Origin: UBA10110 sp964354145
Lineage (GTDB): Bacteria > Patescibacteriota > Kazan-3B-28 > UBA10110
Direction of reading: 5' to 3'
Assembly (NCBI GenBank): GCA_964354145.1
Contig: CAYGXX010000009.1
Span: 1 to 18,512, forward strand
Length of the DNA stretch: 18,512 bases
Below are positions 1 through 6,270 of the stretch, in pieces. The stretch's first letter is position 1. Each line of letters begins with the position of its first letter. The translations under genes and the position numbers were made by a program. The notes under the pieces are model-generated. The model did not search any database. It was not told the DNA's origin and saw only the letters and a program-made list of their open reading frames with translations.

Positions 1-756
1 ATTATTCTGGACGAAATATTGTCTCGTTTTCCCCGTCATCCTGAACCACCCCCCCGTCATCCTGAACTTGATTCAGGATCTCTAGCACAGGAAAACGAGA
101 TTCCGGGTCAAGTCCGGAATGACGAAGAAAATCTGTCATACAAAGTGGCGATTCAAGGCATTGGGAATGTGGGGGGCGGATTGGCGAAATTATTAGCGGA
201 AGACACGAGATATCAAGTGGTGGCGATCAGCGATTCTCAAGTTGGTTTATACTCCCCTGCTGGTTTAGATGTGGCTGCAGTACTGCAATTCAAACACCAA
301 ACTGGTAGTTTAAGTAATTTTCCTAACGCCCAAATCATTTCTAATGCCGAGTTATTGGAACTAGGTGTAGATATTGTAGTTCCGGCAGCGCTGGATAACC
401 AAATAACCGCTACCAATGCGGATAAAATCAGAGCCAAATTAGTTCTGGAGATGGCTAATAATCCTGTGAGTGAACAAGGTGATGCCATTTTAAACTCCCG
501 CGGTATCACAGTAATACCGGATATTTTAGCTAATGCCGGTGGAGTAACTGTTAGTTATTTTGAATGGGCGCAAAATCGCTCGGGTTATTATTGGGAAGAG
601 GCAGAAGTGAATGAAAAGCTGCAAAGAATTATTCTTCGAGCAACGCGAGAAGTTTTAGGAATTGCCAAAACCCAGCAAGTCAATTTGCGGGTAGCTGCCT
701 TTATTCTGGCTTTACAAAGGGTTTATACAGCGATGCAACTTCGTGGAAGACTTTAA
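1..756 (+). CDS. gdhA: Glutamate dehydrogenase (Glu/Leu/Phe/Val family), C-terminal part; 5' end outside window
   Basis: The reading frame is open from base 1, so the N-terminal dimerisation domain with the catalytic lysine lies upstream of the window. What remains is the NAD(P)-binding Rossmann domain: the dinucleotide motif GIGNVG is encoded around 160-175, and further on are NP-x-SEQGD, RGI-x-VIPDILANAGG and VTVSYFEW-x-QN, all typical of the family, ending in a helix ILALQRV-x-x-AMQLRG. The family interconverts glutamate and 2-oxoglutarate in the cytoplasm. The oddity is the stretch 27-140: family members normally have a short linker before the Rossmann strand, but here a proline-rich segment encoded by a palindromic repeat is inserted in frame. 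A TTG at 19 is not a credible start, because ILDEIL encoded just before it looks like family sequence. The exact substrate (Glu, Leu or Phe) cannot be told from this half. Confidence 0.88.
   Translation: MILDEILSRFPRHPEPPPRHPELDSGSLAQENEIPGQVRNDEENLSYKVAIQGIGNVGGGLAKLLAEDTRYQVVAISDSQVGLYSPAGLDVAAVLQFKHQTGSLSNFPNAQIISNAELLELGVDIVVPAALDNQITATNADKIRAKLVLEMANNPVSEQGDAILNSRGITVIPDILANAGGVTVSYFEWAQNRSGYYWEEAEVNEKLQRIILRATREVLGIAKTQQVNLRVAAFILALQRVYTAMQLRGRL
31..124. repeat. Palindromic repeat inserted in frame in the glutamate dehydrogenase gene
   Basis: Arms 55-82 and 97-124 are inverted copies of one another, 28 bases each, differing at seven positions (all transitions), with a 14-base loop. A partial direct copy of the left arm start (16 identical bases) sits at 31-46 and 52-67, offset 21 bases, i.e. 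seven codons. The element begins CGTCATCCTGAACTTG and ends AGTCCGGAATGACG. Sequences of this type (translated as HPELDSGS and similar) are known to me as dispersed palindromic repeats in several bacterial genomes. The whole insertion keeps the host gene's frame. Confidence 0.85.
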
Positions 757-757
757 C

Positions 758-780
758 GTTACTTTTCCGAGAAAAGTAAC
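758..780. repeat. Perfect 10-bp hairpin directly after the glutamate dehydrogenase stop
   Basis: Arms 758-767 (GTTACTTTTC) and 771-780 (GAAAAGTAAC) are perfectly complementary around a 3-base loop. There is no U-tract after it on the plus strand, so it is not a standard intrinsic terminator. It may be the left boundary of the larger repeat element that follows, or a transcript 3'-end stabilising hairpin. Confidence 0.6.
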
Positions 781-970
781 CAAAATCTTCGGGCAGTCGC
801 TCTGGCTTGGTATTTAGCTAAAAATTACCTGGCTGTTCTCGCCGGTATATACCGGCTTCACGCGCTAGTAATTTTTAGAATACCTGGCGCCAAAGCTCCA
901 ATGCCCGCCTTAAAAAGACCAAGCTCCAAGGGCTGGAGCTAAGAACCAGAGCCTCTCCTCCAATGCCCGG
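781..970. repeat. Intergenic structured repeat element, copy 1
   Basis: There is no gene here. The stretch is built of nested repeats: 809-829 (GGTATTTAGCTAAAAATTACC) is roughly the inverse of 868-884 (GTAATTTTTAGAATACC). A perfect 16-base palindrome GCCGGTATATACCGGC lies at 841-856, a 7-bp hairpin AGCTCCA/TGGAGCT at about 922-940, and CTCCAATGCCCG occurs directly at 896-907 and 958-969. The part 854-918 aligns with 1376-1440 on the other side of the glutaredoxin gene, so both belong to one repeat family. Confidence 0.7.
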
Positions 971-1007
971 ATAGGATATAAAGCGCGCGGGACCCAATCT
1001 AAAATAG

Positions 1008-1016
1008 TGATATACT
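1008..1016 (+). promoter_or_regulatory. Extended -10 promoter of the glutaredoxin gene
   Basis: TGA-TATACT is an extended -10 box (TGn plus hexamer at 1011-1016). No good -35 hexamer is seen 17 bases upstream. The predicted start near 1023 gives a leader of about 20 nt that carries AAGGA (1037-1041) very close to the ATG. Confidence 0.5.
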
Positions 1017-1043
1017 AGTCATTGTTGGTTAATTACAAGGAAT

Positions 1044-1307
1044 ATGGCTCGGCTAAAAGAGTACAAGATTTTTTCAACTCCCAATTGTGGTTATTGTTTT
1101 ATGTTAAAAGACTGGCTGACCGAAAATAAGATTCCTTTTACCGATATCAATGTGGCAGCTGATCCAGCCAAGGGGATGGAGATGATTAAAAAAACGGGGC
1201 AAATGGGGGTGCCAGTGAGTGTTATCGTATTTGATGACGGTAAAGAAGAAGTGATTTTAGGTTTTGATCAAGAAAGAATCGCCAAAATCCTTGGGTTAGA
1301 GAAGTAG
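1044..1307 (+). CDS. Glutaredoxin-like thiol-disulfide oxidoreductase
   Basis: This 87-aa protein is a stand-alone thioredoxin-fold protein of glutaredoxin/NrdH size. The redox motif CGYC is at residues 15-18 in the context STPNCGYC, and the cis-proline loop GVPVSVIVF has Pro57, which places substrate thiols against the active site in this fold. The C-terminal ILGFDQERIAKILG matches the usual G-F-x-x-x-x-I end. It would act in the cytoplasm in thiol reduction, for instance for ribonucleotide reductase, but no partner gene is in view. AAGGA lies only about 2 bases before the ATG, closer than ideal. The gene is monocistronic, has its own extended -10 promoter, and is flanked on both sides by the same intergenic repeat family. 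Whether it uses glutathione or thioredoxin reductase cannot be decided. Confidence 0.88.
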   Translation: MARLKEYKIFSTPNCGYCFMLKDWLTENKIPFTDINVAADPAKGMEMIKKTGQMGVPVSVIVFDDGKEEVILGFDQERIAKILGLEK

Positions 1308-1454
1308 TTTACTGTTCGAGCCTGCCTACCGGCAGGCAGGCATAGCGAGAACTCTTTCTTTACTCCCCGAGCGTAGGCTTCACAGCGGTAATTTTTTGGA
1401 ATACCGTACGCTTCCGCTCCAATGGCTGGGTTAAAGACACAGAACTTCAACGGC
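1308..1454. repeat. Intergenic structured repeat element, copy 2, between converging genes
   Basis: This lies between the convergent glutaredoxin and recX genes. Bases 1376-1440 align with 854-918: both read GGCTTCAC, then GCG, GTAATTTTT, GAATACC, a CGC-containing step and GCTCCAATG. Flanking inverted pairs such as AGCGTA (about 1370-1375) and TACGCT (about 1407-1412) suggest a conserved hairpin. A short palindrome is inserted at 1321-1340. Confidence 0.65.
1320..1341. repeat. GC-rich palindromic insert (CCTGCCTACCGGCAGGCAGG)
   Basis: The 20-base core 1321-1340 is a near-perfect palindrome (one A for G). Its flanks, TTCGAG (1315-1320) and CATAGCGAGAAC (1341-1352), are found joined without an insert at 2188-2207, so this looks like a filled target site. 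A perfect copy of the palindrome is at 2115-2134. Confidence 0.8.
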
Positions 1455-2063
1455 TTAGTGGGTTGAGCCATTGGATTTAATTGCCTTGGTGATTACTAAA
1501 TAACTGAATCCTTTTCTGGCAAGATAAGCGCGGAGCTTCTCGGGAGTTTTTGAATGTTTGAATTTGACCACGAGCTTGATGGCGGTTTCTAATTCGTGGT
1601 CAATAAGATCTGGAGAAGATAAGGTTTCTCGGATGATGTTTTCGGCTATCCCCTTTTGGATGAGCTCGGCTTTTAAGTGGACGATACTTCTTAACCGAGT
1701 TTGGCTGCGTTCTTTCACCCAATGTTCAGCGAATTTTTGATCATCTAGCCACCCCTCTTTTTTTAAACGAGTAATAGTTTGCGTAATGGTCTCGGGCTCA
1801 AATCTGGTCTTAAGTTTTTGACGAACTTCAAAAATGCTTTGGGAGCGATACGATAATAATTTTAAAACCTTATCATAGGCTTTCCCTCTGATATCTTGTT
1901 TTCTTAGCTCTTCACAGAGCTTAGGAGATACATCTGTCCCTACTTTTAGGTTGTGGGAAATCCAGGTGAATTTGTCAATCCCAGTTAAGAATTTGTCATC
2001 CACAAAAATATTCACCCGATCTGGGTTAGAGCTCTGACTGACTATTTTGGTGATTTTAGCCAT
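1455..2063 (-). CDS. recX: RecX-family regulatory protein
   Basis: This 202-aa basic, helical protein carries the RecX signatures: LLSYRSQSIFEVRQKL at residues 69-84, then I-T-R-LKKEGWLDDQKFAEHWVKER at about 97-119, followed by a further three-helix repeat (HLKAELIQKGIAENII, residues 129-144) and a C-terminal third repeat. RecX binds RecA filaments and limits recombination in the cytoplasm. No recA is next to it here. The N-terminal ~60 residues form a small beta-rich extension common in this family. The start ATG is preceded by TATTAT (minus strand, 2075-2070) with only 6 bases between, and there is no Shine-Dalgarno, which suggests a leaderless transcript. It is divergent from metG and convergent with the glutaredoxin gene. 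Confidence 0.88.
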   Translation of the reverse strand: MAKITKIVSQSSNPDRVNIFVDDKFLTGIDKFTWISHNLKVGTDVSPKLCEELRKQDIRGKAYDKVLKLLSYRSQSIFEVRQKLKTRFEPETITQTITRLKKEGWLDDQKFAEHWVKERSQTRLRSIVHLKAELIQKGIAENIIRETLSSPDLIDHELETAIKLVVKFKHSKTPEKLRAYLARKGFSYLVITKAIKSNGSTH

Positions 2064-2069
2064 TAGCTT

Positions 2070-2075
2070 ATAATA
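2070..2075 (-). promoter_or_regulatory. -10-like box TATTAT, 6 nt before the recX start
   Basis: On the minus strand the sequence reads TATTATAAGCTAATG, with the final ATG being the recX start. A transcript starting about 6-7 nt after the box would begin at the start codon. No clear -35 is seen. Confidence 0.4.
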
Positions 2076-2113
2076 GGAGTTGATTTGTTGGTTTATATCT
2101 TAGTTCTCACTGC

Positions 2114-2135
2114 GCCTGCCTGCCGGCAGGCAGGC
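2114..2135. repeat. Perfect 22-base GC-rich palindrome
   Basis: The core CCTGCCTGCCGGCAGGCAGG (2115-2134), with one extra pair at each side, is a perfect palindrome and a second copy of the insert at 1320-1341. It lies in the 157-base gap between recX and metG, which also holds GCCCAATGGGC, a small palindrome at about 2151-2161. Confidence 0.85.
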
Positions 2136-2220
2136 TCGAACCCGTCCTTCGCCCAATGGGCTATGGAGGGCTATCGCAGTAATATTCTTCGAGCATGGCG
2201 AGAAGTCAACCTTAGTTTAA

Positions 2221-3717
2221 GTGGAAAAGAAATATATCACAACCTCCATCGCTTATATCAACGCAGCGCCCCATGTGGGGTTTGCCTGGGAGCTTCTGCA
2301 GGCGGATGCGCTGGCGCGGTGGTATCGCCTGAATGGTCATCCCACCTGGTTTTTGACCGGGACTGATGAGCATGGCAGCAAGATCGCCCAGGTCGCCCGG
2401 GATGAGGGAGTGGAGCCTAGAGTAATCGCCGATCGCAACTCAGCCTTGTTTGCCAAACTAAAATCGGTTTTGAATTTATCTAACGATGACTTTATCCGCA
2501 CCAGTGACCAGAGGCGGCACTGGCCGGGAGCTCAGGCACTTTGGCAAAAACTAACTGCCGCGGGAGATATCTACAAAGATAAGTACGTGGGATTGTACTG
2601 CGTGGGGTGCGAGGCATATGTCACGGAAAAAGATTTAGTGGAGGGCAAATGCCCCTTACACAAATCGAAGCCGGAGAAGATTGAAGAGGAAAATTATTTC
2701 TTTCGGTTGTCTAAATACGCCGATAGAATTGCGGAGAAGATTAAAACCAAAGAATTAGAGATCATTCCAGAAGGGCGCAGCAAAGAAGTCTTGAATGTGA
2801 TTGAGTCAGGGCTAACCGATATAAGTTTTTCCCGACCCAAAACCAAACTTCCGTGGGGGGTGCCGGTACCCGGCGACCCGGAACAAACTATGTATGTCTG
2901 GTGTGATGCCCTGTCCAATTACATTAGTGCGATTGGTTATGGTAGAGACGAAGCGGAGTTTGCTAAATGGTGGCCGGCTGACTTGCACTGCATTGGCAAA
3001 GATATTTTGCGCTTTCATGCAGCGATTTGGCCCGGAATGTTGCTTTCAGCGGGGCTTCCTTTGCCTAAAAAGATTTTGGTACACGGATTTATCACTTCCG
3101 GCGGGCAAAAAATGAGCAAGAGCCTGGGGAATGTGATTGATCCAGTCGAGGTAGTGGACACCTACGGCGCAGATGCCTTGCGTTACTATCTTTTGCGGGA
3201 GCTTCCTACTACCGGCGATGGTGATTTCTCCTGGAAGCGGTTTATTGATTTATACAACAACGAATTAGCTGATAATCTTGGCAACTTACTCAATCGGGCG
3301 ATAGTGATGGCGAAAAAGTTTTCTGATGGGCATGTCCCCTCGCCGCGAGATCAGTATGGACCGAGCAAGTTTTGGCAGCCTTTCAAAAAACATATGGCCA
3401 GTTTAGAACTAGATAGAGCCATTCAGGACATTATGGCGGAAGTCAAAGCAGCTAATATTTACATTGACACTAGAAAACCCTGGGAGCAATTTCCTACCAA
3501 TCCGGATATGGCTCGGGAAATAGTTTATTATATCTTGGAGAGTTTACGCCAGATCAGCCTTGCCCTGCATCCATTTATGCCAGAGACGTCCCGTAAGATT
3601 CGTGAACAGCTTGGTTTATCTCCTATTAATGAAGCTAATTTCGCTATTGATGCTGATAATTTGGCGGTGGGCGCCCCCCTCGGTCAGCCCGGGATCCTAT
3701 TTCCTAAAAAATCATAG
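2221..3717 (+). CDS. metG: Methionyl-tRNA synthetase
   Basis: A class I aminoacyl-tRNA synthetase charging tRNA-Met in the cytoplasm. The HIGH-type motif is HVGF (residues 18-21) and KMSKS is at 298-302. A zinc knuckle in the insert domain is formed by Cys128, Cys131, Cys145 and His148 (one knuckle, not two). The conserved MYVWCDALSNYI block is at about 225-236. The C-terminal part is the alpha-helical anticodon-binding domain with KPWEQF. At 498 aa it ends without the EMAP-like tRNA-binding domain that many bacterial enzymes carry. The start must be the GTG at 2221: the codon just before it is an in-frame TAA, and YITTSIAYINAAPH is already conserved family sequence. There is no Shine-Dalgarno. 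The EamA gene follows after 3 bases, and tatD comes next, echoing the common metG-tatD neighbourhood. Confidence 0.96.
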   Translation: MEKKYITTSIAYINAAPHVGFAWELLQADALARWYRLNGHPTWFLTGTDEHGSKIAQVARDEGVEPRVIADRNSALFAKLKSVLNLSNDDFIRTSDQRRHWPGAQALWQKLTAAGDIYKDKYVGLYCVGCEAYVTEKDLVEGKCPLHKSKPEKIEEENYFFRLSKYADRIAEKIKTKELEIIPEGRSKEVLNVIESGLTDISFSRPKTKLPWGVPVPGDPEQTMYVWCDALSNYISAIGYGRDEAEFAKWWPADLHCIGKDILRFHAAIWPGMLLSAGLPLPKKILVHGFITSGGQKMSKSLGNVIDPVEVVDTYGADALRYYLLRELPTTGDGDFSWKRFIDLYNNELADNLGNLLNRAIVMAKKFSDGHVPSPRDQYGPSKFWQPFKKHMASLELDRAIQDIMAEVKAANIYIDTRKPWEQFPTNPDMAREIVYYILESLRQISLALHPFMPETSRKIREQLGLSPINEANFAIDADNLAVGAPLGQPGILFPKKS

Positions 3718-3720
3718 CCA

Positions 3721-4560
3721 ATGTTGTATGCGTTTTTGGCGGTAGTTTTCGATGCTTTTACTCTCGTTGTCACCAAGAGAGTCTTTGTTAAGTTTAGAGC
3801 CCTCGATTATAAATCTTTTGCTTGGTGGCTCTTTTTGTGGGTTGTCGCAGTGGGGTTATGCGTTTCGCCCTGGCTGGTCGTAATCAAGCCAGAGGCTACC
3901 CAGCCATACTATTTGTGGTTGCTTTTAGCACTGGCGTTCCTGGCAGCTAATTATAATCTGCTGTACTATTTTGGTTTAGAGTACGAGAAGATATCAGAGA
4001 TTGAGCCTTTTTTGCTTTTTAATCCGATAGTCGCCATTGTCATTGCCAGCCTGTTTTACGCCAGCGAACGCTCCTGGCATGTTTACCTCGCTGCTGCCAT
4101 TGCTAGTTTCGCCTTGGCTTGGTCGCATGTGGATCACCAGCGGCTCAAGTTGACTAAACCTTTGCTGGCTATTATAGGGTTTTCCTTGTTGCATGGCTTG
4201 GAAGCCGTGGTGATTAAACAGCTCCTCGCAGTTTATTCGCCACTGGCTATGTATTTGGTGCGCTGTATCGTCACCGCCTTGTTTTTGTGGGTGTTGGAAA
4301 GAGGCAAGATTATGAAAATTACTCCCAAACAGATTCCTTATTTTTTGCTGATTGCCATTAGCGCCATGGCTACCAGCGTATTTGTCTACTCTGCCTACCA
4401 GGGAGTAGGCATTGGCTTAACTATGGGCATCTTATTCTTATCCCCTATTCTGGTTTATTTATTGTCGTCTGTTTATTTGCACGAAAAACTGGGATGGAAA
4501 AACATTTTATCTAGTTTGGCGATTGTGGGGGTAGTTATTTGGCTAGCCATCGTGCGATGA
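3721..4560 (+). CDS. EamA/DMT-superfamily membrane transporter
   Basis: This 279-aa protein is almost entirely hydrophobic, with about ten predicted membrane helices in two five-helix halves, the EamA (drug/metabolite transporter) plan. The second half has the typical SPILVYLLSSVYLHEKLGWKNILSSLAIVGVVIW end, where E-x-x/K after the ninth helix is characteristic, and the first half carries the matching SEIEPFLLFNPIVAIVIASLFYASE. The substrate cannot be told; members export amino acids or metabolites or import small solutes. It starts 3 bases after metG, so the two are co-transcribed, and its TGA stop overlaps the tatD ATG (ATGA), implying translational coupling. No Shine-Dalgarno is seen. Confidence 0.85.
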   Translation: MLYAFLAVVFDAFTLVVTKRVFVKFRALDYKSFAWWLFLWVVAVGLCVSPWLVVIKPEATQPYYLWLLLALAFLAANYNLLYYFGLEYEKISEIEPFLLFNPIVAIVIASLFYASERSWHVYLAAAIASFALAWSHVDHQRLKLTKPLLAIIGFSLLHGLEAVVIKQLLAVYSPLAMYLVRCIVTALFLWVLERGKIMKITPKQIPYFLLIAISAMATSVFVYSAYQGVGIGLTMGILFLSPILVYLLSSVYLHEKLGWKNILSSLAIVGVVIWLAIVR

Positions 4561-5339
4561 ACTATGTGGATACTCACTGTCATTTAAACTTTCCCCAGTA
4601 TCATCGCGATATGGAAAAAACGATCCTGCGTTCCTTGCAAGCGGGCTTAATTTATTTAATTAATGTTGGCACTGATTTGAGATCTTCCGGCGAGAGTGTC
4701 AATTTAGCCAGTAGATACAAAGAGATTTATGCCACCGTAGGGGTGCACCCCCATGATGCTCGCAAATCCCTGGACTATTTGCCGGCTGGGTTAGCTGCTT
4801 ACTTGCGCCATCCGAAAGTGGTAGCAGTGGGAGAGATCGGACTGGATTATTATCGCAATCTTTCTTCACAAGAGAGTCAGAAAGCGGCTTTTGTGGAACA
4901 ACTGCGCTTGGCCATTAGCTCTCGCAAACCGGTGGTGTTGCACTGCCGGGATGCCTATCGAGACATGCTGAAGGTTTTAGATGAGGTGTATTTACCTAAT
5001 GTAAAGGATCGGGCTCCTGGGGTAATCCATTCTTTCTCGGCTGGTCCAAGCTATTTGCAGGAGTTTTTGCGGCGAGGATTTTATATTGGATTTAATGGGA
5101 TGATTACTTACCCTGATCGTGAAAGCCTCTGGGAGGCAGTGCGTAATACTCCACTAGATCGGTTGCTTCTAGAAACCGATGCTCCTTATTTACCGCCTGT
5201 GGGGCATCGCGGGGAACGCAATGAGCCAATGTGGGTAAAAGAGATAGCCCTTAAGATAGCTGAATTAAAAGAGGCGGAGTTAGAAGAGGTAGTTAACCAG
5301 AGCACGGCTAATGCGGAGCTCTTGTTTGGGTTACAATAA
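4557..5339 (+). CDS. tatD: TatD-family metal-dependent hydrolase (DNase)
   Basis: A 260-aa TIM-barrel metallohydrolase of the amidohydrolase superfamily. Metal ligands can be placed: DTHCH (His7, His9), GEIGLDYY (Glu93), VLHCRDA (His129), VIHSFSA (His158) and LLLETDAPYLPP (Asp208). The block VGVHPHDA (about 62-69) is also diagnostic. TatD proteins are 3'-5' exonucleases acting on DNA (and RNA) ends in repair and turnover. The ATG at 4557 is chosen because MNYVDTHCHLN is the usual N-terminus and it overlaps the upstream stop as ATGA; an alternative start 18 bases earlier would only add unconserved residues. The length is normal. The downstream nucleotidyltransferase begins 4 bases after its stop. 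Confidence 0.94.
   Translation: MNYVDTHCHLNFPQYHRDMEKTILRSLQAGLIYLINVGTDLRSSGESVNLASRYKEIYATVGVHPHDARKSLDYLPAGLAAYLRHPKVVAVGEIGLDYYRNLSSQESQKAAFVEQLRLAISSRKPVVLHCRDAYRDMLKVLDEVYLPNVKDRAPGVIHSFSAGPSYLQEFLRRGFYIGFNGMITYPDRESLWEAVRNTPLDRLLLETDAPYLPPVGHRGERNEPMWVKEIALKIAELKEAELEEVVNQSTANAELLFGLQ
5332..5337 (+). promoter_or_regulatory. -10-like box TACAAT at the tatD 3' end, 6 nt before the next start
   Basis: The sequence reads TACAATAAAGCTATG, ending in the start codon of the nucleotidyltransferase. The same arrangement, TACAATAGAGCTATG, precedes uppP. It overlaps the tatD stop, so the box may be partly a product of a CAA-TAA ending. Confidence 0.35.
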
Positions 5340-5343
5340 AGCT

Positions 5344-6039
5344 ATGGAAGATCATTTTGCCCCGGTCGGGTGGCTCCAAGAAGCAGGCTATAAGGCTTAT
5401 TTAGTGGGTAACCAGTCCCGCAATGCTATATCCGGGAAATCCTACAGCGCGCAAGATATTGATATCGCCACATCTGCCCTTCCTTCTGAAACTGATAAAA
5501 TATTACTGCAGCGACAGATTGTGCCGACTCGGGTAGATGTGAAATTTGGGGTGGTCGCCTTTTTATGGCACAACATTGACTACGAAATCACTACTTTTCG
5601 GGAAGATACATATGATCCGCAGTTTAACCATATTCGACGCACTCCCATTAAGATAGCTTTCCATCAGGACATTAAAGCTGATGCTTTGCGGCGAGATTTT
5701 ACTATCAATGCTATCTATTGGAACCCCAAGAGTAATCATTTTCTTGACCCAGTTGGCGGCATTAAGGATTTAGAGAATAAGATTTTGCGCTTTATCGGTG
5801 AACCGGAAGTACGCATAAAGGAAGATCCCTTGCGGGTCCTCCGGGCTATTCGGTTTAAATATAGTTTAGATCTCCACTATGCTCCCTCTACCCTGAAAGC
5901 TTTGGTTAAATTCGGGAAATTGGTACATAAATTACAGCCCTCACTCTTAAAAAAGGAGTTCAATAAGATCCAAAACCTGCCGAACTATCAGGAAGCGAAA
6001 CGGGATATGCAAAGGATGGGAGTGGTGCTTAAGGTTTAA
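5344..6039 (+). CDS. Short CCA-adding enzyme/poly(A) polymerase-like nucleotidyltransferase
   Basis: This 231-aa protein matches the head and neck of class II tRNA nucleotidyltransferases. The metal-binding DxD is DIDIAT (Asp38, Asp40), followed by YEITTFRED, RRDFTINAI, DPVGGIKDLENKILRFIG and EDPLRVLRAIRF, which read base and ribose contacts in the family. Two things are unusual. The first motif, normally GG-x-VRD, reads VGNQSRN (residues 21-27), losing the second Gly, the Val and the Asp. The protein also stops shortly after the neck, at roughly half to two thirds of the usual ~400 aa, so the body/tail (tRNA-gripping) region and any HD domain are missing. No frameshifted remainder is seen downstream. 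The catalytic carboxylates are kept, so activity is possible; CCA repair, poly(A) addition or a decayed role are all open. The ATG at 5344 is chosen over an in-frame start at 5311 inside tatD. Confidence 0.82.
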   Translation: MEDHFAPVGWLQEAGYKAYLVGNQSRNAISGKSYSAQDIDIATSALPSETDKILLQRQIVPTRVDVKFGVVAFLWHNIDYEITTFREDTYDPQFNHIRRTPIKIAFHQDIKADALRRDFTINAIYWNPKSNHFLDPVGGIKDLENKILRFIGEPEVRIKEDPLRVLRAIRFKYSLDLHYAPSTLKALVKFGKLVHKLQPSLLKKEFNKIQNLPNYQEAKRDMQRMGVVLKV

Positions 6040-6070
6040 TTGGCAGTCGGAACCTGCTCCTCTCTCGTCT

Positions 6071-6159
6071 CCTCCCCTTAAGATAAGGGGAGGTTGGGTG
6101 GGGTTATGTTGTTGTAGAGATGTATCATAACTCCCCTACCCCTCTTATCTTAAGAGGGG
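6071..6159. repeat. Two-hairpin repeat element (MITE/REP-like)
   Basis: The left hairpin is CCTCCCCTTA (6071-6080), AGA, TAAGGGGAGG (6084-6093). The right hairpin is CCCCTCTTA (6139-6147), TCT, TAAGAGGGG (6151-6159). Between them GTTATG (6103-6108) pairs with CATAAC (6126-6131), extended by GGG/CCC, so the whole folds as an imperfect inverted repeat of about 89 bases. It sits between two converging genes. The type is familiar as a dispersed repeat in many bacteria; only one copy is in this window. Confidence 0.75.
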
Positions 6160-6270
6160 TGATTTGGTGGTGCAATATTTGTGCGATCGCATCAAAATTG
6201 GTTCAGGGAGAAAATTCGCACAAGTAGGGGCGGGGGCGATGTTGAGGGATAAAGCTTCTCTCTTTTCTCA
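6160..6270. other. Gene-free stretch between converging genes
   Basis: No coding or RNA gene is evident. TTGTGCGA and TCGCACAA at about 6179 and 6215 form an 8-bp inverted pair with a wide loop; its role is unknown. Confidence 0.3.

Noticed and set aside
635..654. TTCGAGCAACGCGAGAAGTT in the glutamate dehydrogenase gene, similar to the repeat at 2188-2207
   Set aside because: It encodes ordinary family sequence at the expected place and length, so no insertion is needed; the similarity may be chance.
2085..2366. A 93-codon open frame overlapping the metG start
   Set aside because: Its first half is translated repeat (the GC palindrome and the TTCGAG element) and its second half is metG out of frame. 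There is no family resemblance.
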